A stretch of DNA of 64,000 bases from Nitrospira moscoviensis. GTDB taxonomy: Bacteria > Nitrospirota > Nitrospiria > Nitrospirales > Nitrospiraceae. Of this stretch, positions 53,881 to 63,789 are shown piece after piece. The notes below the pieces were generated by a model, which did no database searches, was not told the origin of the DNA, and worked only from the letters and a program-made list of their open reading frames with translations. Both the position numbers and the translations under genes were made by a program. Position 1 is the first letter of the stretch; every line of letters starts with the position of its first letter. Where the stretch lies: assembly GCF_001273775.1 (NCBI RefSeq), contig NZ_CP011801.1, positions 3,636,001 through 3,700,000 of the forward strand, written 5' to 3'.

Positions 53881-56655
53881 TCACGCGGGAGCGCTCCGGC
53901 TGCGCCTCACCGCCTTCGCCGCTTCCATGATAAAGAGCGGCAGCAGCCCCATGGCGGCCATCAGCTCCCAATCTTCGAGGGGCAGGGGAGCGACCTTGAA
54001 GATCGGACCCGCGGCGGGGATGGTGATGACGGCCAATTGCACGCCGAGCGACAGGAGAAACGCCCAGACGAGGGAGCGATTCGTGGCGATCCCCAGTTGG
54101 AAGAGCGAGAGCCGCTCGCTTCTTGAATTGAACGCGTGCACGAGCTGCGCGACCACCATGACGGTGAAGGCGACCGTCCGCGCCTGCTCGACCGTCTGGT
54201 GCCAGAGAAACAAGCTCGCGCCGAATGCCGCTAAGGCGATCAGCGCCAGCATCAGCCCTTCACCGCCGATCGACAGAAGGCGCGCGCGATCCAGGAGCCG
54301 ATCGCCGGGGCGGCGCGGCGGCCGCTGCATCAGGTCGGGCGCCTTGGGGTCCACCGCCAAGGCCAAGGCGGGAATGCCGTCCGTGACGAGGTTCATCCAG
54401 AGAATCTGGATCGGCAGGAGCGGCAGCGGCAGGCCGAGCAGCGCGGCGAACAGCATGACGAGCACTTCGCTCACGTTGCAGGACAGGAGGAAATGCACGG
54501 TCTTCTGAATGTTGTCGAAGATGCCCCGGCCTTCTTCGACCGCCGCCGCGATCGAGGCGAAGTTGTCGTCCGTCACCACCATGTCGGAGGCTTCCTTGGT
54601 GACATCGGTGCCGGCGATGCCCATCGCCACACCGATATCCGCGGCTTTGATGGCCGGCGCGTCGTTGACCCCGTCGCCGGTCATCGCGACGACGGCGCCC
54701 CGACGTTTCCAGGCGCGGACGATGCGCAGCTTGTGCTCGGCGGACACGCGGGCATAGACCCCCACCCGCTCGACTCGTTGAGCCAGTTGCTCGTCCGTCA
54801 GATTGTCGAGCTCCGACCCCGACAACGCCGTTTCCCCGTCGCGATGCAGACCCAGCTCGCGCGCGATCGCGACGGCCGTGTCCTTGTGGTCGCCCGTGAT
54901 CATGGCGGTGCGGATGCCGGCTTGCCGGCACAGGCGCACGGCCTCCGCCGCTTCCGGCCGCAAGGGGTCCTTCATCGCGAAGAGGCCGAGGAAGACCAGC
55001 TCCCGCTCGATGTCATCGTCCGAATCGGCACGCCGATGGCGGAGCGGCCGATGCGCCACGGCCAGCACGCGGAGGCTTTGCTGCGCCAGTGAGGCGTTGG
55101 CCTCGGCAATCCGACGCCGGTGCGCGTCGTCCAACGGCTCGGTCCGACCGTCCAGCGTCATGCGGCTCGTGCAGCGCCGCAGCAAGACGTCGGGCGCGCC
55201 TTTGCTGTAGGCGGTGCCGCCTTCCGCGGTCCGGCGGATGATCGTCATCATCTTGCGCTCGGCATCGAACGGAATTTCTCTTTCCAAGGGAGCCCGACGC
55301 TCCAGCTCGTCCTTCGCGAGCCCCGCTTTCGCCGCCGCGACGAGCAACGCGCCTTCCGTCGGATCGCCGATGACCTGCCAGACGCCGTGTTCTTGCCGCA
55401 GCGTGGCGCCGTTGCAGAGCACCGCGGCGGTGAGGAGCTCGCGCAAGCCGGCACCCCCACCATCGTCACCCCGATCATCCTCACCCCCACCCTCCCCTCC
55501 CCCCTCAAGGGGGAGGGCCGGGGAGGAGGCGCGGATCTCCCCCGCCGGCTCGTACCCCTCGCCCGTCACTTCGAAGACACGGCCGTCGACGAACAGGCGG
55601 GTCACCGTCATCTCGTTCTTCGTCAACGTGCCGGTCTTGTCGGTGCAGATCACCGTGGCCGATCCCAAGGTTTCCACGGCCGGCAGTTTTCTGATCAGCG
55701 CATGCCGCTTGACCATCCGCGTCACGCCCAACGCCAGCGTAATGGTCACGACGGCCGGAAGGCCCTCGGGCACGGCCGCCACGGCCAGGCTCACCGACGT
55801 CAAAAACATCTCGACCAACGGCTCGCCGCGCAGGTAGCCGAGGGCGAACACCACCGAGACGACGCCGAGCGCCAGCCACAGCAGCTGATAGCCGAACTGT
55901 TCCAGTCGGCGCTGCAGCGGGGTTTCGGCCCGCTCGGCCTCGGCCGCCTTCTGAATCATGGCGGCGATCCGGCCCAATTCCGTGCCGGAGCCTGTCGCCA
56001 CCACCAGCGCGCGCGCCTTGCCGGACACCGCCACGGTGCCCATAAACATCATGTTGCTCCGGTCGGCCAGCGGCACGTCGGCGGCCAGCCGCTCCGGGCG
56101 TTTCCGAACCGGGGTGGACTCGCCGGTCAGGGACGCCTCCTGAGTTTGGAAATTCGCCGCGTAGATCAGCCGCGCGTCCGCCGGCACGCGGTCGCCCGCT
56201 TCCAGCGCGATCACGTCACCCGGCACCAGCTCGCGCGCGGGAACGGATTGCAGCGCGCCGTCACGGAAGACGCGGGCCATCGCGACGGACAGCTTGCGCA
56301 GCGCCGCCAGCGACCGTTCCGCCCGATACTCCTGCACGAACCCGAGCAGGCCGTTCAGCAGGACGATGGCCAGGATCGCCGCCGCATCGAGCCAGTCTTT
56401 CAGCAACCCCGACACGACCGCGGCGCCGATCAAGACCCAGATGACGATGTTCGTGAACTGGGACAACAAGAGCCCGAGCCAGGAGGCCGCGGCCGCTTCA
56501 GGCAGCTCGTTGAATCCGTCGCGCGACCGCCTCCGGGCGACCTCCTCGCCGGTCAGGCCCCTCTCCGGATGCGAACCCCACTGCGCCACGACCGCCTCTG
56601 CAGTCAAAGCATGCCACGGCGCGGCTCCGGGTGTCTGTCGCTCTACGTCCATCAT
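53881..56655 (-). CDS. P2A-type calcium/cation-transporting ATPase
   Basis: 924 residues from ATG 56655. A GTG at 56667 that overlaps the exchanger stop by four bases is an alternative start. Motifs: [63 protein letters not shown], and TM6 [24 protein letters not shown]. The last is the SERCA/PacL-type ion site, so Ca2+ or Mn2+ export is likely. The linker after EGYEPAGEI carries a Gly/Glu/Asp-rich insert encoded by a C-rich palindromic repeat. It directly follows a CaCA exchanger gene, supporting a calcium-handling unit. Confidence 0.9.
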   Translation of the reverse strand: MMDVERQTPGAAPWHALTAEAVVAQWGSHPERGLTGEEVARRRSRDGFNELPEAAAASWLGLLLSQFTNIVIWVLIGAAVVSGLLKDWLDAAAILAIVLLNGLLGFVQEYRAERSLAALRKLSVAMARVFRDGALQSVPARELVPGDVIALEAGDRVPADARLIYAANFQTQEASLTGESTPVRKRPERLAADVPLADRSNMMFMGTVAVSGKARALVVATGSGTELGRIAAMIQKAAEAERAETPLQRRLEQFGYQLLWLALGVVSVVFALGYLRGEPLVEMFLTSVSLAVAAVPEGLPAVVTITLALGVTRMVKRHALIRKLPAVETLGSATVICTDKTGTLTKNEMTVTRLFVDGRVFEVTGEGYEPAGEIRASSPALPLEGGGEGGGEDDRGDDGGGAGLRELLTAAVLCNGATLRQEHGVWQVIGDPTEGALLVAAAKAGLAKDELERRAPLEREIPFDAERKMMTIIRRTAEGGTAYSKGAPDVLLRRCTSRMTLDGRTEPLDDAHRRRIAEANASLAQQSLRVLAVAHRPLRHRRADSDDDIERELVFLGLFAMKDPLRPEAAEAVRLCRQAGIRTAMITGDHKDTAVAIARELGLHRDGETALSGSELDNLTDEQLAQRVERVGVYARVSAEHKLRIVRAWKRRGAVVAMTGDGVNDAPAIKAADIGVAMGIAGTDVTKEASDMVVTDDNFASIAAAVEEGRGIFDNIQKTVHFLLSCNVSEVLVMLFAALLGLPLPLLPIQILWMNLVTDGIPALALAVDPKAPDLMQRPPRRPGDRLLDRARLLSIGGEGLMLALIALAAFGASLFLWHQTVEQARTVAFTVMVVAQLVHAFNSRSERLSLFQLGIATNRSLVWAFLLSLGVQLAVITIPAAGPIFKVAPLPLEDWELMAAMGLLPLFIMEAAKAVRRSRSAPA
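55452..55530 (-). repeat. Palindromic simple-sequence insert in the Ca-type ATPase
   Basis: A C-rich stretch with an inverted repeat around 55491-55527 (CCTCCCCTCCCCC, loop CTCAA, GGGGGAGGG...GGGGAGG) lies inside the coding region and is translated in frame as a Gly/Glu/Asp-rich linker. It interrupts the nucleotide-binding domain at the same place as the hexamer repeat in the other P2 ATPase. Confidence 0.65.
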
Positions 56656-56663
56656 ACGTGTCG

Positions 56664-57671
56664 TCACTGAAAGAGCAGCCACAATCCCAGCAGATACATC
56701 GCGATCATCAACAGGCTGTCCGGTTCGATCAGCATGAACCGCTTCTCGGCGCGGTAGATGATGCCCATCAGTCCCACGTTCATCATCACGATGGACCAGA
56801 GGGCCGTGAGCGCATGCGCCGGGCCGACGTGAGCGAGCAGCCCGCCGCCGCGGTACGCCAGGTCGGCAAAAAAGAACGCCGCCATGTTGAAGGCGTTGCT
56901 GCCGAAGAGGTTTCCCACGGCGAGGTCGAACGCGCCGAGGCGAACCGCCGCGAAGGACGTCACGAGTTCCGGCAACGACGTCGCGATCGCCAGCAGCGAC
57001 GTGCCGATGAAGGTCGCGCTGATGCCGGTCTCCTCGGCAATGCGATCGGCCGACCAGGCCAGGGCCGGCGCCGCCACGAGCAAGGCCAGTGCGCCGAGCG
57101 CGAAGCCGCTCCCCGCCCGCCGGAGCGCAGCGCCCCGCGCGGCCGATGCATCATGAGACCCCGCCAATCGCTCGACCAACGCTTCCTGCTCCAGTCGACG
57201 CCGCTTCATGTCCTCCTGCCGGAATACCAGCCGCATGCCGAGCACGTAGAGCATGAGTAACGAGAGACTCCCTAAGCCGACCCCGAGAGGAGCCACATGG
57301 ATGTGCAGCAGCACGAAGAAGGCGGCAAGCCCGGTGAGGACCATCGCCAGGGCCGCCGTCAAGGTATGCTCCAGCGCCGCCTGCTGCCACACCCGTTTCT
57401 GCCGGTGCAGCAGGTCGATCAGCCCCAAGGTCAACATGTTCGTGAGGCCGGCGCCGAAGAGGTCCCCCGCCGCGAGATCCGGAGCGTCCATCCAAGCCGC
57501 GCTCACGGTGGTGAAGACCTCGGGCAGCGAGGTCGCCGCCGCCATCAACACCACGCCGATCCACAACCGGCCCAATCCCGTCAGCTCCGCGATCTGATCG
57601 CCAAAGCGCGACAGTTTCGTCCCGACCACCACAATAACGCCAGCGCTGACGGCAAACACGAGCCAGATCAT
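56664..57671 (-). CDS. CaCA-family sodium/calcium exchanger
   Basis: 335 residues from ATG 57671; upstream in-frame codons run through a non-coding repeat and are not included. About ten membrane helices form two inverted halves. Both alpha repeats are visible: AAATSLPEVFTTVSAAWMDAPDLAAGDLFGAGLTN and AIATSLPELVTSFAAVRLGAFDLAVGNLFGSNAFN. They carry the conserved acidic and Asn residues for ion exchange. A cytoplasmic loop between them holds a basic helix (RQEDMKRRRLEQEALVERL). The Ca-type ATPase gene follows with essentially no gap. Confidence 0.9.
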   Translation of the reverse strand: MIWLVFAVSAGVIVVVGTKLSRFGDQIAELTGLGRLWIGVVLMAAATSLPEVFTTVSAAWMDAPDLAAGDLFGAGLTNMLTLGLIDLLHRQKRVWQQAALEHTLTAALAMVLTGLAAFFVLLHIHVAPLGVGLGSLSLLMLYVLGMRLVFRQEDMKRRRLEQEALVERLAGSHDASAARGAALRRAGSGFALGALALLVAAPALAWSADRIAEETGISATFIGTSLLAIATSLPELVTSFAAVRLGAFDLAVGNLFGSNAFNMAAFFFADLAYRGGGLLAHVGPAHALTALWSIVMMNVGLMGIIYRAEKRFMLIEPDSLLMIAMYLLGLWLLFQ

Positions 57672-57700
57672 CACAGGTCTTCTTCTTGCCCTTCTCAAGC

Positions 57701-57886
57701 GGCCGGGCCGGCGGGCTGTTGTCGCGGCGGTATCGCAGCAGAGAAGATCGCAGCCACTGAAAGCTCGCGACGACATTGCGCCGCCAGGTGCAGCCTTATA
57801 GGAGCGAGCGGCGCCAAACCACCTGTTCAGCAGCCCACGATCTTCAACGCATGATGCCGCCACGACAACAGCCCGCCGGCCCGGCC
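57701..57886. repeat. MITE-like element with 30-base terminal inverted repeats
   Basis: The left arm (57701-57730, beginning GGCCGGGCCGGCGGGCTGTT) and right arm (57857-57886) are complementary over 30 bases with one mismatch; pairing continues weakly inward. The interior is about 126 bases with smaller matching blocks such as GAAGATCG at both sides. It fills the gap between the exchanger and RND pump genes and encodes nothing recognisable. Its arms are unlike those of the 1269 and 16805 elements. Confidence 0.8.
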
Positions 57887-57894
57887 ACCCTCCC

Positions 57895-60800
57895 TCACAC
57901 CCATTCCGGCGCCTGCTCCTTCGCCGCCCGCTCCTCGGCGAAGGCCTGGTACAGGGCCGGCAGCACGACGAGCGTCAGCGCGGTCGACGTGAAGAGGCCG
58001 CCGATGACCACGGTCGCGAGCGGCCGCTGCACTTCCGCGCCGATGCCGTGCGCCAGCGCCAGCGGCAGAAGGCCGAGCAGGGTCGTCATCATCGTCATCA
58101 CCACCGGGCGCAGCCGGAGACTGCAGCCCGCGACGATCGCCTCTTCCTTCGACGTCCCTTCCTGCCGCAATTGATTGATATAGGACACCAGCACGATGCC
58201 GTTGCCCACCGCCAGCCCGAACAGCTCGATGAAGCCCACCGACGCCGGCACGCTCAGATACTGTCCGCTGAGCCACAGTGACACGACGCCCCCGACCAAG
58301 GCAAACGGCAGATTGAGGATGATGAGCGTCGCGTAGCGGAGCGAGTGGAAGGCCCAGAAGAGGAGAAAGAACACCAGCCCGAGCGTGATCGGCACGACGA
58401 TCAGCAGCCGGGCGTTGGCCCGTTCCATGTTCTCGAAGGCCCCGCCCCAGGCGATCCGATAGCCCTCCGGCAGGTGAACCTGCGCCGCGAGCTTCCGCCG
58501 TCCTTCGTCGACCACGCCGCCGATGTCGCGCCCGACGACGTTGAACCCGATGTAGATGCGCCGCGTGACCTGCTCGCGGCTGACCCGGAGCGGACCCTCG
58601 CGCATCTCGATGGCAGCCAGATCGCTCATCGGAATCAGCGCGCCCGACGCCGCCTTCACCCGGATTTCGCCGATGGCGGCCACGCTGTTGCGGGCCGCCT
58701 CAGGAAATCTCAGGACCAGTTGAAACCGTCGTTCTCCTTCGAACACCTGCGTGGCGGGCCGGCCGCCGATCGCCGTCGTGACGATCTCCTGGACATCGGC
58801 CACGTTGATCCCGTAGCGGGCGATCTTCTGCCGGTCGATGTCCACCGTGAGGTACGGCTGCCCGGCGATCTGCTCGACTTTGATGTCCTTGACGCCCTCG
58901 ATCTGCTGCATCAGCGCCGCGATCTCCTCGGCCTTTTGATGCAGGACGTCGAGGTCGTGACCGAAGAGCTTGATCGCGCATTCCGTCCGGATGCCCGAAA
59001 TCAGCTCATCCACCCGCTCCTGGATCGGCTGGCTCATGAGGACGGAGATGCCGGGGATTTCGGCCAGCTTCCGCCGGATGGCGTCGGTCAATTCCGCCTG
59101 CGACGACGCCGTCGTCCACGTGTCGCGTTCATGCAAGGAGACGATGGGGTCGCTTTCGTTGGGCTCCTCCGGGCCGAAGGCGATGTCGGCGCGCCCGATC
59201 TTGCTCACCGCCATGCGGACCTCCGGGAACTCCAGCATCGCCTTGTGGGTCTGTTTCTCCATCTCGATGGATTCCGGCAGGGAGACGCTGGGCAGCCGCA
59301 CGATCTGCGGCGTCAAGGCGCCTTCTTCGAGGATGGGGATAAATTCGCGCCCGACGAACGGCACGATCAGCAAGCTCGCCAAGACCAACACCGTCGAACC
59401 AGCGAGCACCACGCGCCCGCGCCGGAGCGTCCAGCGCAGCACCGGCAGGTATCGCCGCTTCATCCAGCGGGTGAGCCGCGTCTCTTCGGGATGGTCGCCG
59501 CGCAGCAGCAGCGAGGCCAGGACCGGCGAGAGCGTGAGCGTGACGATCACCGAGGCCAGGAGCGCGATGACCAGCGTATAGGCCAGCGGCGCGAACATCT
59601 TGCCTTCCATGCCGTGCAGCGTCATCAGCGGCAGAAACACGACGCTGATGATCAGAATGCCGAACAGGATCGGGCGCCCGACTTCCTTGGTCGCCTGCAG
59701 GATGATTTCCGACTTGGGGCGTCCCGCCCGGCCCTGACCCTGATCGGCCAGATGGCGATAGACGTTTTCCACCACGACCAGCGAGCCGTCCGCGATCTCG
59801 CCGATCGCGATGGCGAGGCCGCCGAGCGTCATCAAATTGGCCGACAGCCCCAGCCGCTCCATCACGATGAAGGCGATCAGCGGCGTCACGATCAGCGTGG
59901 CCGTCACGACGACGGCGCTCCGCACGTGGCCGAGAAAGAAGAAGAAGACGAACACGACGAGCACGATGCCCTCGATCAACGCGTCCCGCACGGTGCGGAC
60001 CGCCGCCGTGACGAGCTCGATGCGGTCGTAAAAGGGCACGAGGGTCGTCCCGGCCGGCAAAATGTGCTCGCGGTGCAGCTCGTCGACTTTCGCGGAGACG
60101 GCTTCCACCACCCGGCGCGCATTGCCGCCGCGCAGCATGAGAATCGTCCCGGTCACCACTTCCCGCTCTCCGTTGAGCACCGCCGCGCCGTGCCGGACCG
60201 CGTGGCCGATGCGCACGTCCGCGACATCGCGCACGAAGATCGGCGTGCCGCCGGACTCCTTCACGATGATCGATTCGATGTCGCGCACGGTCTTGATCAG
60301 CCCCAGGCCGCGGACGATCGCCCGCTCCGCATGGCGCTCCAGGATATTGCCGCCGGCGTTGGCGTTGTTCTTCGCCACGGCCTCGAAGACCTCGTGCAGC
60401 GTCAACTCGTATTTGCGCAGCTTCGCGGGATCCACCAGCACCTGATACTGCTTCACGAACCCGCCGAGCGCGTTGACGTCGATGACGCCCGGCACGCTCT
60501 TGAAGAAGGGGCGCAGCACCCACTCCTGGAGCGTCCGCTGCTCCGTCAGCTCGTCTTCGACGGCCCGGGGATCCGGATCGTGCGCGCGCGGGCCGTTCAG
60601 ATAGTATTGATAGACTTCGCCCAGTCCGGTGCTGATCGGCGCCATCGTCGGCTCCACGCCGTCCGGCAACCGCTCTTTCGCCGCGAGCATCCGCTCGAGC
60701 ACCAGCTGGCGGGCGAAGTAGACGTCCACGTCGTCATGAAAGACGACGGTCATTTGGCTGAGCGCGAATTTGGACAGGGACCGGATCTCCGCCAGACCGG

Positions 60801-61029
60801 GGAGGCCGGTCATCTGCAGCTCGAGCGGATAGGTGATGAACCGCTCCACCTCGACGGGCGACCATCCGGGCGCTTCGGTGAGCACCTGAACTTGGATGTT
60901 CGTCACGTCGGGGTAGGCGTCGATCGGGATGGATTGGAACGCCGCGACGCCGGCCACGGACAGAAACGCGGCGAGCCCGAGCACCAGAATCCGCTGGCGG
61001 AGCGAGAATGCGACGAGGGATGCGATCAT
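57895..61029 (-). CDS. Heavy-metal RND efflux pump (CzcA/CusA family)
   Basis: 1044 residues from ATG 61029, which overlaps the adaptor stop by four bases. Twelve membrane helices and two large periplasmic loops are present; the start MIASLVAFSLRQRILVLGLAAF and IDAYPDVTNIQVQVLTEAPGWSPVEVE are typical of the HME-RND group. The TM4 signature reads AIGEIADGSLVVVEN. This is neither the CzcA form (DFG-x3-DGA-x3-VEN) nor the CusA form (AIGxMVDAAIVMIEN), so metal choice cannot be assigned. It would act with the adaptor and an outer-membrane channel; the channel gene is not here. Confidence 0.92.
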   Translation of the reverse strand: MIASLVAFSLRQRILVLGLAAFLSVAGVAAFQSIPIDAYPDVTNIQVQVLTEAPGWSPVEVERFITYPLELQMTGLPGLAEIRSLSKFALSQMTVVFHDDVDVYFARQLVLERMLAAKERLPDGVEPTMAPISTGLGEVYQYYLNGPRAHDPDPRAVEDELTEQRTLQEWVLRPFFKSVPGVIDVNALGGFVKQYQVLVDPAKLRKYELTLHEVFEAVAKNNANAGGNILERHAERAIVRGLGLIKTVRDIESIIVKESGGTPIFVRDVADVRIGHAVRHGAAVLNGEREVVTGTILMLRGGNARRVVEAVSAKVDELHREHILPAGTTLVPFYDRIELVTAAVRTVRDALIEGIVLVVFVFFFFLGHVRSAVVVTATLIVTPLIAFIVMERLGLSANLMTLGGLAIAIGEIADGSLVVVENVYRHLADQGQGRAGRPKSEIILQATKEVGRPILFGILIISVVFLPLMTLHGMEGKMFAPLAYTLVIALLASVIVTLTLSPVLASLLLRGDHPEETRLTRWMKRRYLPVLRWTLRRGRVVLAGSTVLVLASLLIVPFVGREFIPILEEGALTPQIVRLPSVSLPESIEMEKQTHKAMLEFPEVRMAVSKIGRADIAFGPEEPNESDPIVSLHERDTWTTASSQAELTDAIRRKLAEIPGISVLMSQPIQERVDELISGIRTECAIKLFGHDLDVLHQKAEEIAALMQQIEGVKDIKVEQIAGQPYLTVDIDRQKIARYGINVADVQEIVTTAIGGRPATQVFEGERRFQLVLRFPEAARNSVAAIGEIRVKAASGALIPMSDLAAIEMREGPLRVSREQVTRRIYIGFNVVGRDIGGVVDEGRRKLAAQVHLPEGYRIAWGGAFENMERANARLLIVVPITLGLVFFLLFWAFHSLRYATLIILNLPFALVGGVVSLWLSGQYLSVPASVGFIELFGLAVGNGIVLVSYINQLRQEGTSKEEAIVAGCSLRLRPVVMTMMTTLLGLLPLALAHGIGAEVQRPLATVVIGGLFTSTALTLVVLPALYQAFAEERAAKEQAPEWV

Positions 61030-62228
61030 GGCGCCGGTTCGATCTTGTGCCGCTCCATCTCGGACCGGAGGACGAACGCCCCTCTCGTCACGACCGGCTC
61101 GCCGTCCTGCAGTCCGTCGAGGATGACGACCACGTCGCCGTACTCCGGGCCCAGCCGGACGGTTCTGGCTTCGAATTCCGCGGGCGCCCGTTGCACGAAG
61201 ACGACCTTGCCGGTCGGTCCGCTCTGCACGGCGGACAGCGGCACGGCGAGCACGTCGGCATCCGGCGCGGCATACACCCGCACGAGCGCGAACATCTCGG
61301 GCTTCAGGCGCTTCTCCGGGTTGGGCGCGGTCACGCGCACCCGCAGGGTGCGCGTGGCGGCATCGAGCACGTCGCCGATGTAGGTCACCGCGCCCTGGAA
61401 CAACGCATGCGGATAGGCCGCGGCCACGATATCGACCGTTTGGCCTTTTTGGATGTACTCCACGTCCTTCTCCGGCACGTTGGCGATCACCCACACCTCG
61501 GACAAATCGGCGACCGTGAAAAACTTCTGGTGGGTCTCGACGACCTCTCCCCGCGTGATGTTGCGCATGATGACCCGGCCGTCGAACGGCGCCAGCAGCG
61601 GCACATCGGACCTGATCGTCCCCTCGCGGTCGAGCCGTTCGATCTCGCGCCGCGAGACGCCGAGCAGCTCCAGACGGTTCCGCGTTTCACGCGCCTCCGC
61701 CTGCGCGGTTTTCATCTCCGCTTCCCGGCGGAGAAACTCCGCCAGGCTGACGACCTTGTTTTCGTGCAGATCCTTGGCCCGCCGATAGGCCAGATCCGCT
61801 TCGTGCAGCCGGGCCGCAGCCTTCACATAGGCGCTTTCCGCCAATCCCAACTCGGTGCTGTGGAGCAGGGCCAACAGATCGCCCTTCTTCACATCGGCGC
61901 CGACGTCCACCTGCACGGTGACGACACGCCCGCGGATCAGCGTGGTGACCTCCGCCAGCTCGTTTTCGTTCGCTTGAATGGTGGCGGGAAATTCGCGCGA
62001 GACCCGATGGGGCCCGCGCACGATCGGCCGCGCTTCGATCCCCGCCCGCGCCAGCTCTTCGGCGGACAGCCGGATGAAGCCAGACCGCGCGCCGGGAACC
62101 GGCTTCGCGGCGGAGCTGTCGTCCGGTTGCCTTCCGCAGGCGCCGAACCAGCCGGCCGCCACGGCAATGATCGTGATCAGCACTCCGGTTTCGACACCTA
62201 TCGGTCGCATAGACGCGCCCACGGACAC
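61026..62228 (-). CDS. RND periplasmic adaptor (CusB/CzcB family)
   Basis: 400 residues. An N-terminal helix with a possible lipobox (WFGAC) is followed by the membrane-fusion fold: half lipoyl (IRGRVVTVQVDVGADVKKGDLL), helical hairpin (LGLAESAYVKAAARLHEADLAYRRAKDLHENKVVSLAEFL), second half lipoyl (LLAPFDGRVIMRNI), and a beta barrel with VWVIANVPEKDVEYIQKGQTV. GTG 62228 is favoured because GGAGGATAG directly precedes it. No Met- or His-rich metal-binding tail is visible. Translationally coupled to the pump. Confidence 0.9.
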   Translation of the reverse strand: MSVGASMRPIGVETGVLITIIAVAAGWFGACGRQPDDSSAAKPVPGARSGFIRLSAEELARAGIEARPIVRGPHRVSREFPATIQANENELAEVTTLIRGRVVTVQVDVGADVKKGDLLALLHSTELGLAESAYVKAAARLHEADLAYRRAKDLHENKVVSLAEFLRREAEMKTAQAEARETRNRLELLGVSRREIERLDREGTIRSDVPLLAPFDGRVIMRNITRGEVVETHQKFFTVADLSEVWVIANVPEKDVEYIQKGQTVDIVAAAYPHALFQGAVTYIGDVLDAATRTLRVRVTAPNPEKRLKPEMFALVRVYAAPDADVLAVPLSAVQSGPTGKVVFVQRAPAEFEARTVRLGPEYGDVVVILDGLQDGEPVVTRGAFVLRSEMERHKIEPAP

Positions 62229-62360
62229 CTATCCTCCGCCGATTCTTCAGCATGAGGCGTGCCTCGAAAAGGGCCGGATTTCCAGGCGATCCGGAGGACT
62301 CCGTAGCCTTTTGCTACGATCGGCGAACCAGGCCCGTGGTGAAAGGCGACAACCGGACGA

Positions 62361-62975
62361 TCATGGCCGCCGGGGAAACGACCGGGCGCCGAGCATGCGG
62401 GTCGTCGCCAGCGCGAGCACCGCGCCCGTGAACGCCGCAGCCATATCCTTTTGCGCGTCCCATTCGTCGCCCTGCGTCCCCAGATACAACGTCCCCAATT
62501 CGGGGCTCACGACGATGGCGACGATCGCTTCGATCACCTCGAACAGCCCGCTCAGCGCCAGGATGCCGCTCGCCGGGAGGTAGTAGGACCAGAAGCCCCG
62601 GACGCCGGCCAGCCGTATCTGGATCTCCCGCAGCGGATAGGCCAGCAGAGCGCCGAACGCGAAATGGACGATGCGATCGAACGGATTTCGGCTGAGCCCG
62701 AACGCGTCCTTCAGCCAAAAGCCGACCGGCACTTCGGCGTAGGTATAGTGCGCGCCGACGGCGTGCAACGTGAGGAACAGGGTGATGAGGCAGTACGAGA
62801 CGGCGGAGAACCGGAACCGCCGGTAGGTCAGCAGCAGGACGGCGACGGCCGTGACGGCCAGGATGTTTTCCAGCAGCCAATCCCGGCGGTCGTGCGGATC
62901 GATCGCGGCCCAACTCCAGAGGGCCGCATACCAGAGCAGAAGTCCGAGCAAGAGAGGCCGGGGCGGCGCGTCCAT
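62361..62975 (-). CDS. DUF2238 (YjdF-like) membrane protein, copy A
   Basis: 204 residues from ATG 62975 (an alternative ATG at 63002 adds nine residues). About six membrane helices, with the conserved HYTYAEVPVGFWLKD, NPFDRIVHFAFGALLAYPLRE and GTQGDEWDAQKDMAAAFTG typical of DUF2238/YjdF. Histidines, Asp and Glu inside helices suggest a metal- or proton-linked role, but the function is unknown. The start lies 35 bases after copy B and the two are clear paralogues. Confidence 0.85.
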   Translation of the reverse strand: MDAPPRPLLLGLLLWYAALWSWAAIDPHDRRDWLLENILAVTAVAVLLLTYRRFRFSAVSYCLITLFLTLHAVGAHYTYAEVPVGFWLKDAFGLSRNPFDRIVHFAFGALLAYPLREIQIRLAGVRGFWSYYLPASGILALSGLFEVIEAIVAIVVSPELGTLYLGTQGDEWDAQKDMAAAFTGAVLALATTRMLGARSFPRRP

Positions 62976-63010
62976 CAGGTCCCGCTCGGTGCCCGGCTCC
63001 ATGGCGCGGG

Positions 63011-63649
63011 CTACTCGGAGAGCGCCGCGTCCGGTTCGAACGACGGTTGCGCGCGCCGCCACCCGCGCGCGAGCGCGAGCAGGGCGACGCAGAGGAGCGC
63101 CCCGTAGAACGCGGCCGCCATGTCCTTCTGCGCGTCCCACACATCGCCCTGGGACCCCAGATAAGTGACGCCCAATTCCGGATGCACCGCGCCCGCCACC
63201 CAGGATTCGATGATCTCCCAGAGACCGCTCAAGCCCAACACCGTCATGACGGGCAGATAATAGACCAGCCAGCCGCGCACGGCGCCCGTGACGCGGAACA
63301 GTTCCTCCAACGGATAGGCCAACAGAAAGCCGAAGCTGAAGTGCACGAGGCGATCGAAATGGTTCCGGCTCAAGTGCAGCGCCTGTTGCAGCCATGACCC
63401 GACCGGCACCTCCGCATAGGTGTAGTGGACGCCCACGGTATGGAGCGTGAGAAACACCGTGATCAAGGCGTAGGACGCCGGCGAGAGCGGAAAGCGGCGG
63501 TAGGTCGCGATCAGCGCGACGACGAACAGCGCCGGCAGGATGCTGGCGAGCAGCCAGAATTGCGGATCGGCCGGCCCCTGCGCCATCCAGACGGAGACGA
63601 CGACGTACCAGACCAACAGCCCCGCGGACACCCAGTGATTGCGCGACAC
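63011..63649 (-). CDS. DUF2238 (YjdF-like) membrane protein, copy B
   Basis: 212 residues with the same order of motifs as copy A (HYTYAEVPVGSWLQQ, NHFDRLVHFSFGFLLAYPLEE, GSQGDVWDAQKDMAAAFYG) and about six membrane helices. Start MSRNHWVSAGLLVWY. Sequence between the copies differs mainly in the helices and the C-terminal tail. They probably arose by tandem duplication and may form a heteromer. Family function unknown. Confidence 0.85.
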   Translation of the reverse strand: MSRNHWVSAGLLVWYVVVSVWMAQGPADPQFWLLASILPALFVVALIATYRRFPLSPASYALITVFLTLHTVGVHYTYAEVPVGSWLQQALHLSRNHFDRLVHFSFGFLLAYPLEELFRVTGAVRGWLVYYLPVMTVLGLSGLWEIIESWVAGAVHPELGVTYLGSQGDVWDAQKDMAAAFYGALLCVALLALARGWRRAQPSFEPDAALSE

Positions 63650-63789
63650 GGAGGTACTCCTTCGATAGAGGGATACCGGCAGCGCCCTGTACTGTACTGG
63701 ACAGGACGATTCGCTGCAACCGCCCCGGCGGACGGCTTCATGTCTACCCCCGTACGGATGGACAAAGAGAGGAACACATCGTAGGCGGG

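Noticed and set aside
57672..57863. N-terminal extension of the CaCA exchanger
   Set aside because: The in-frame extension is made of the MITE-like repeat and lacks membrane-protein character; ATG 57671 matches the family start.
58345..61383. Plus-strand open frame of about 1000 codons opposite the RND pump
   Set aside because: Composition is extreme in Asp, His and Arg, with no domain; the pump on the minus strand is complete.
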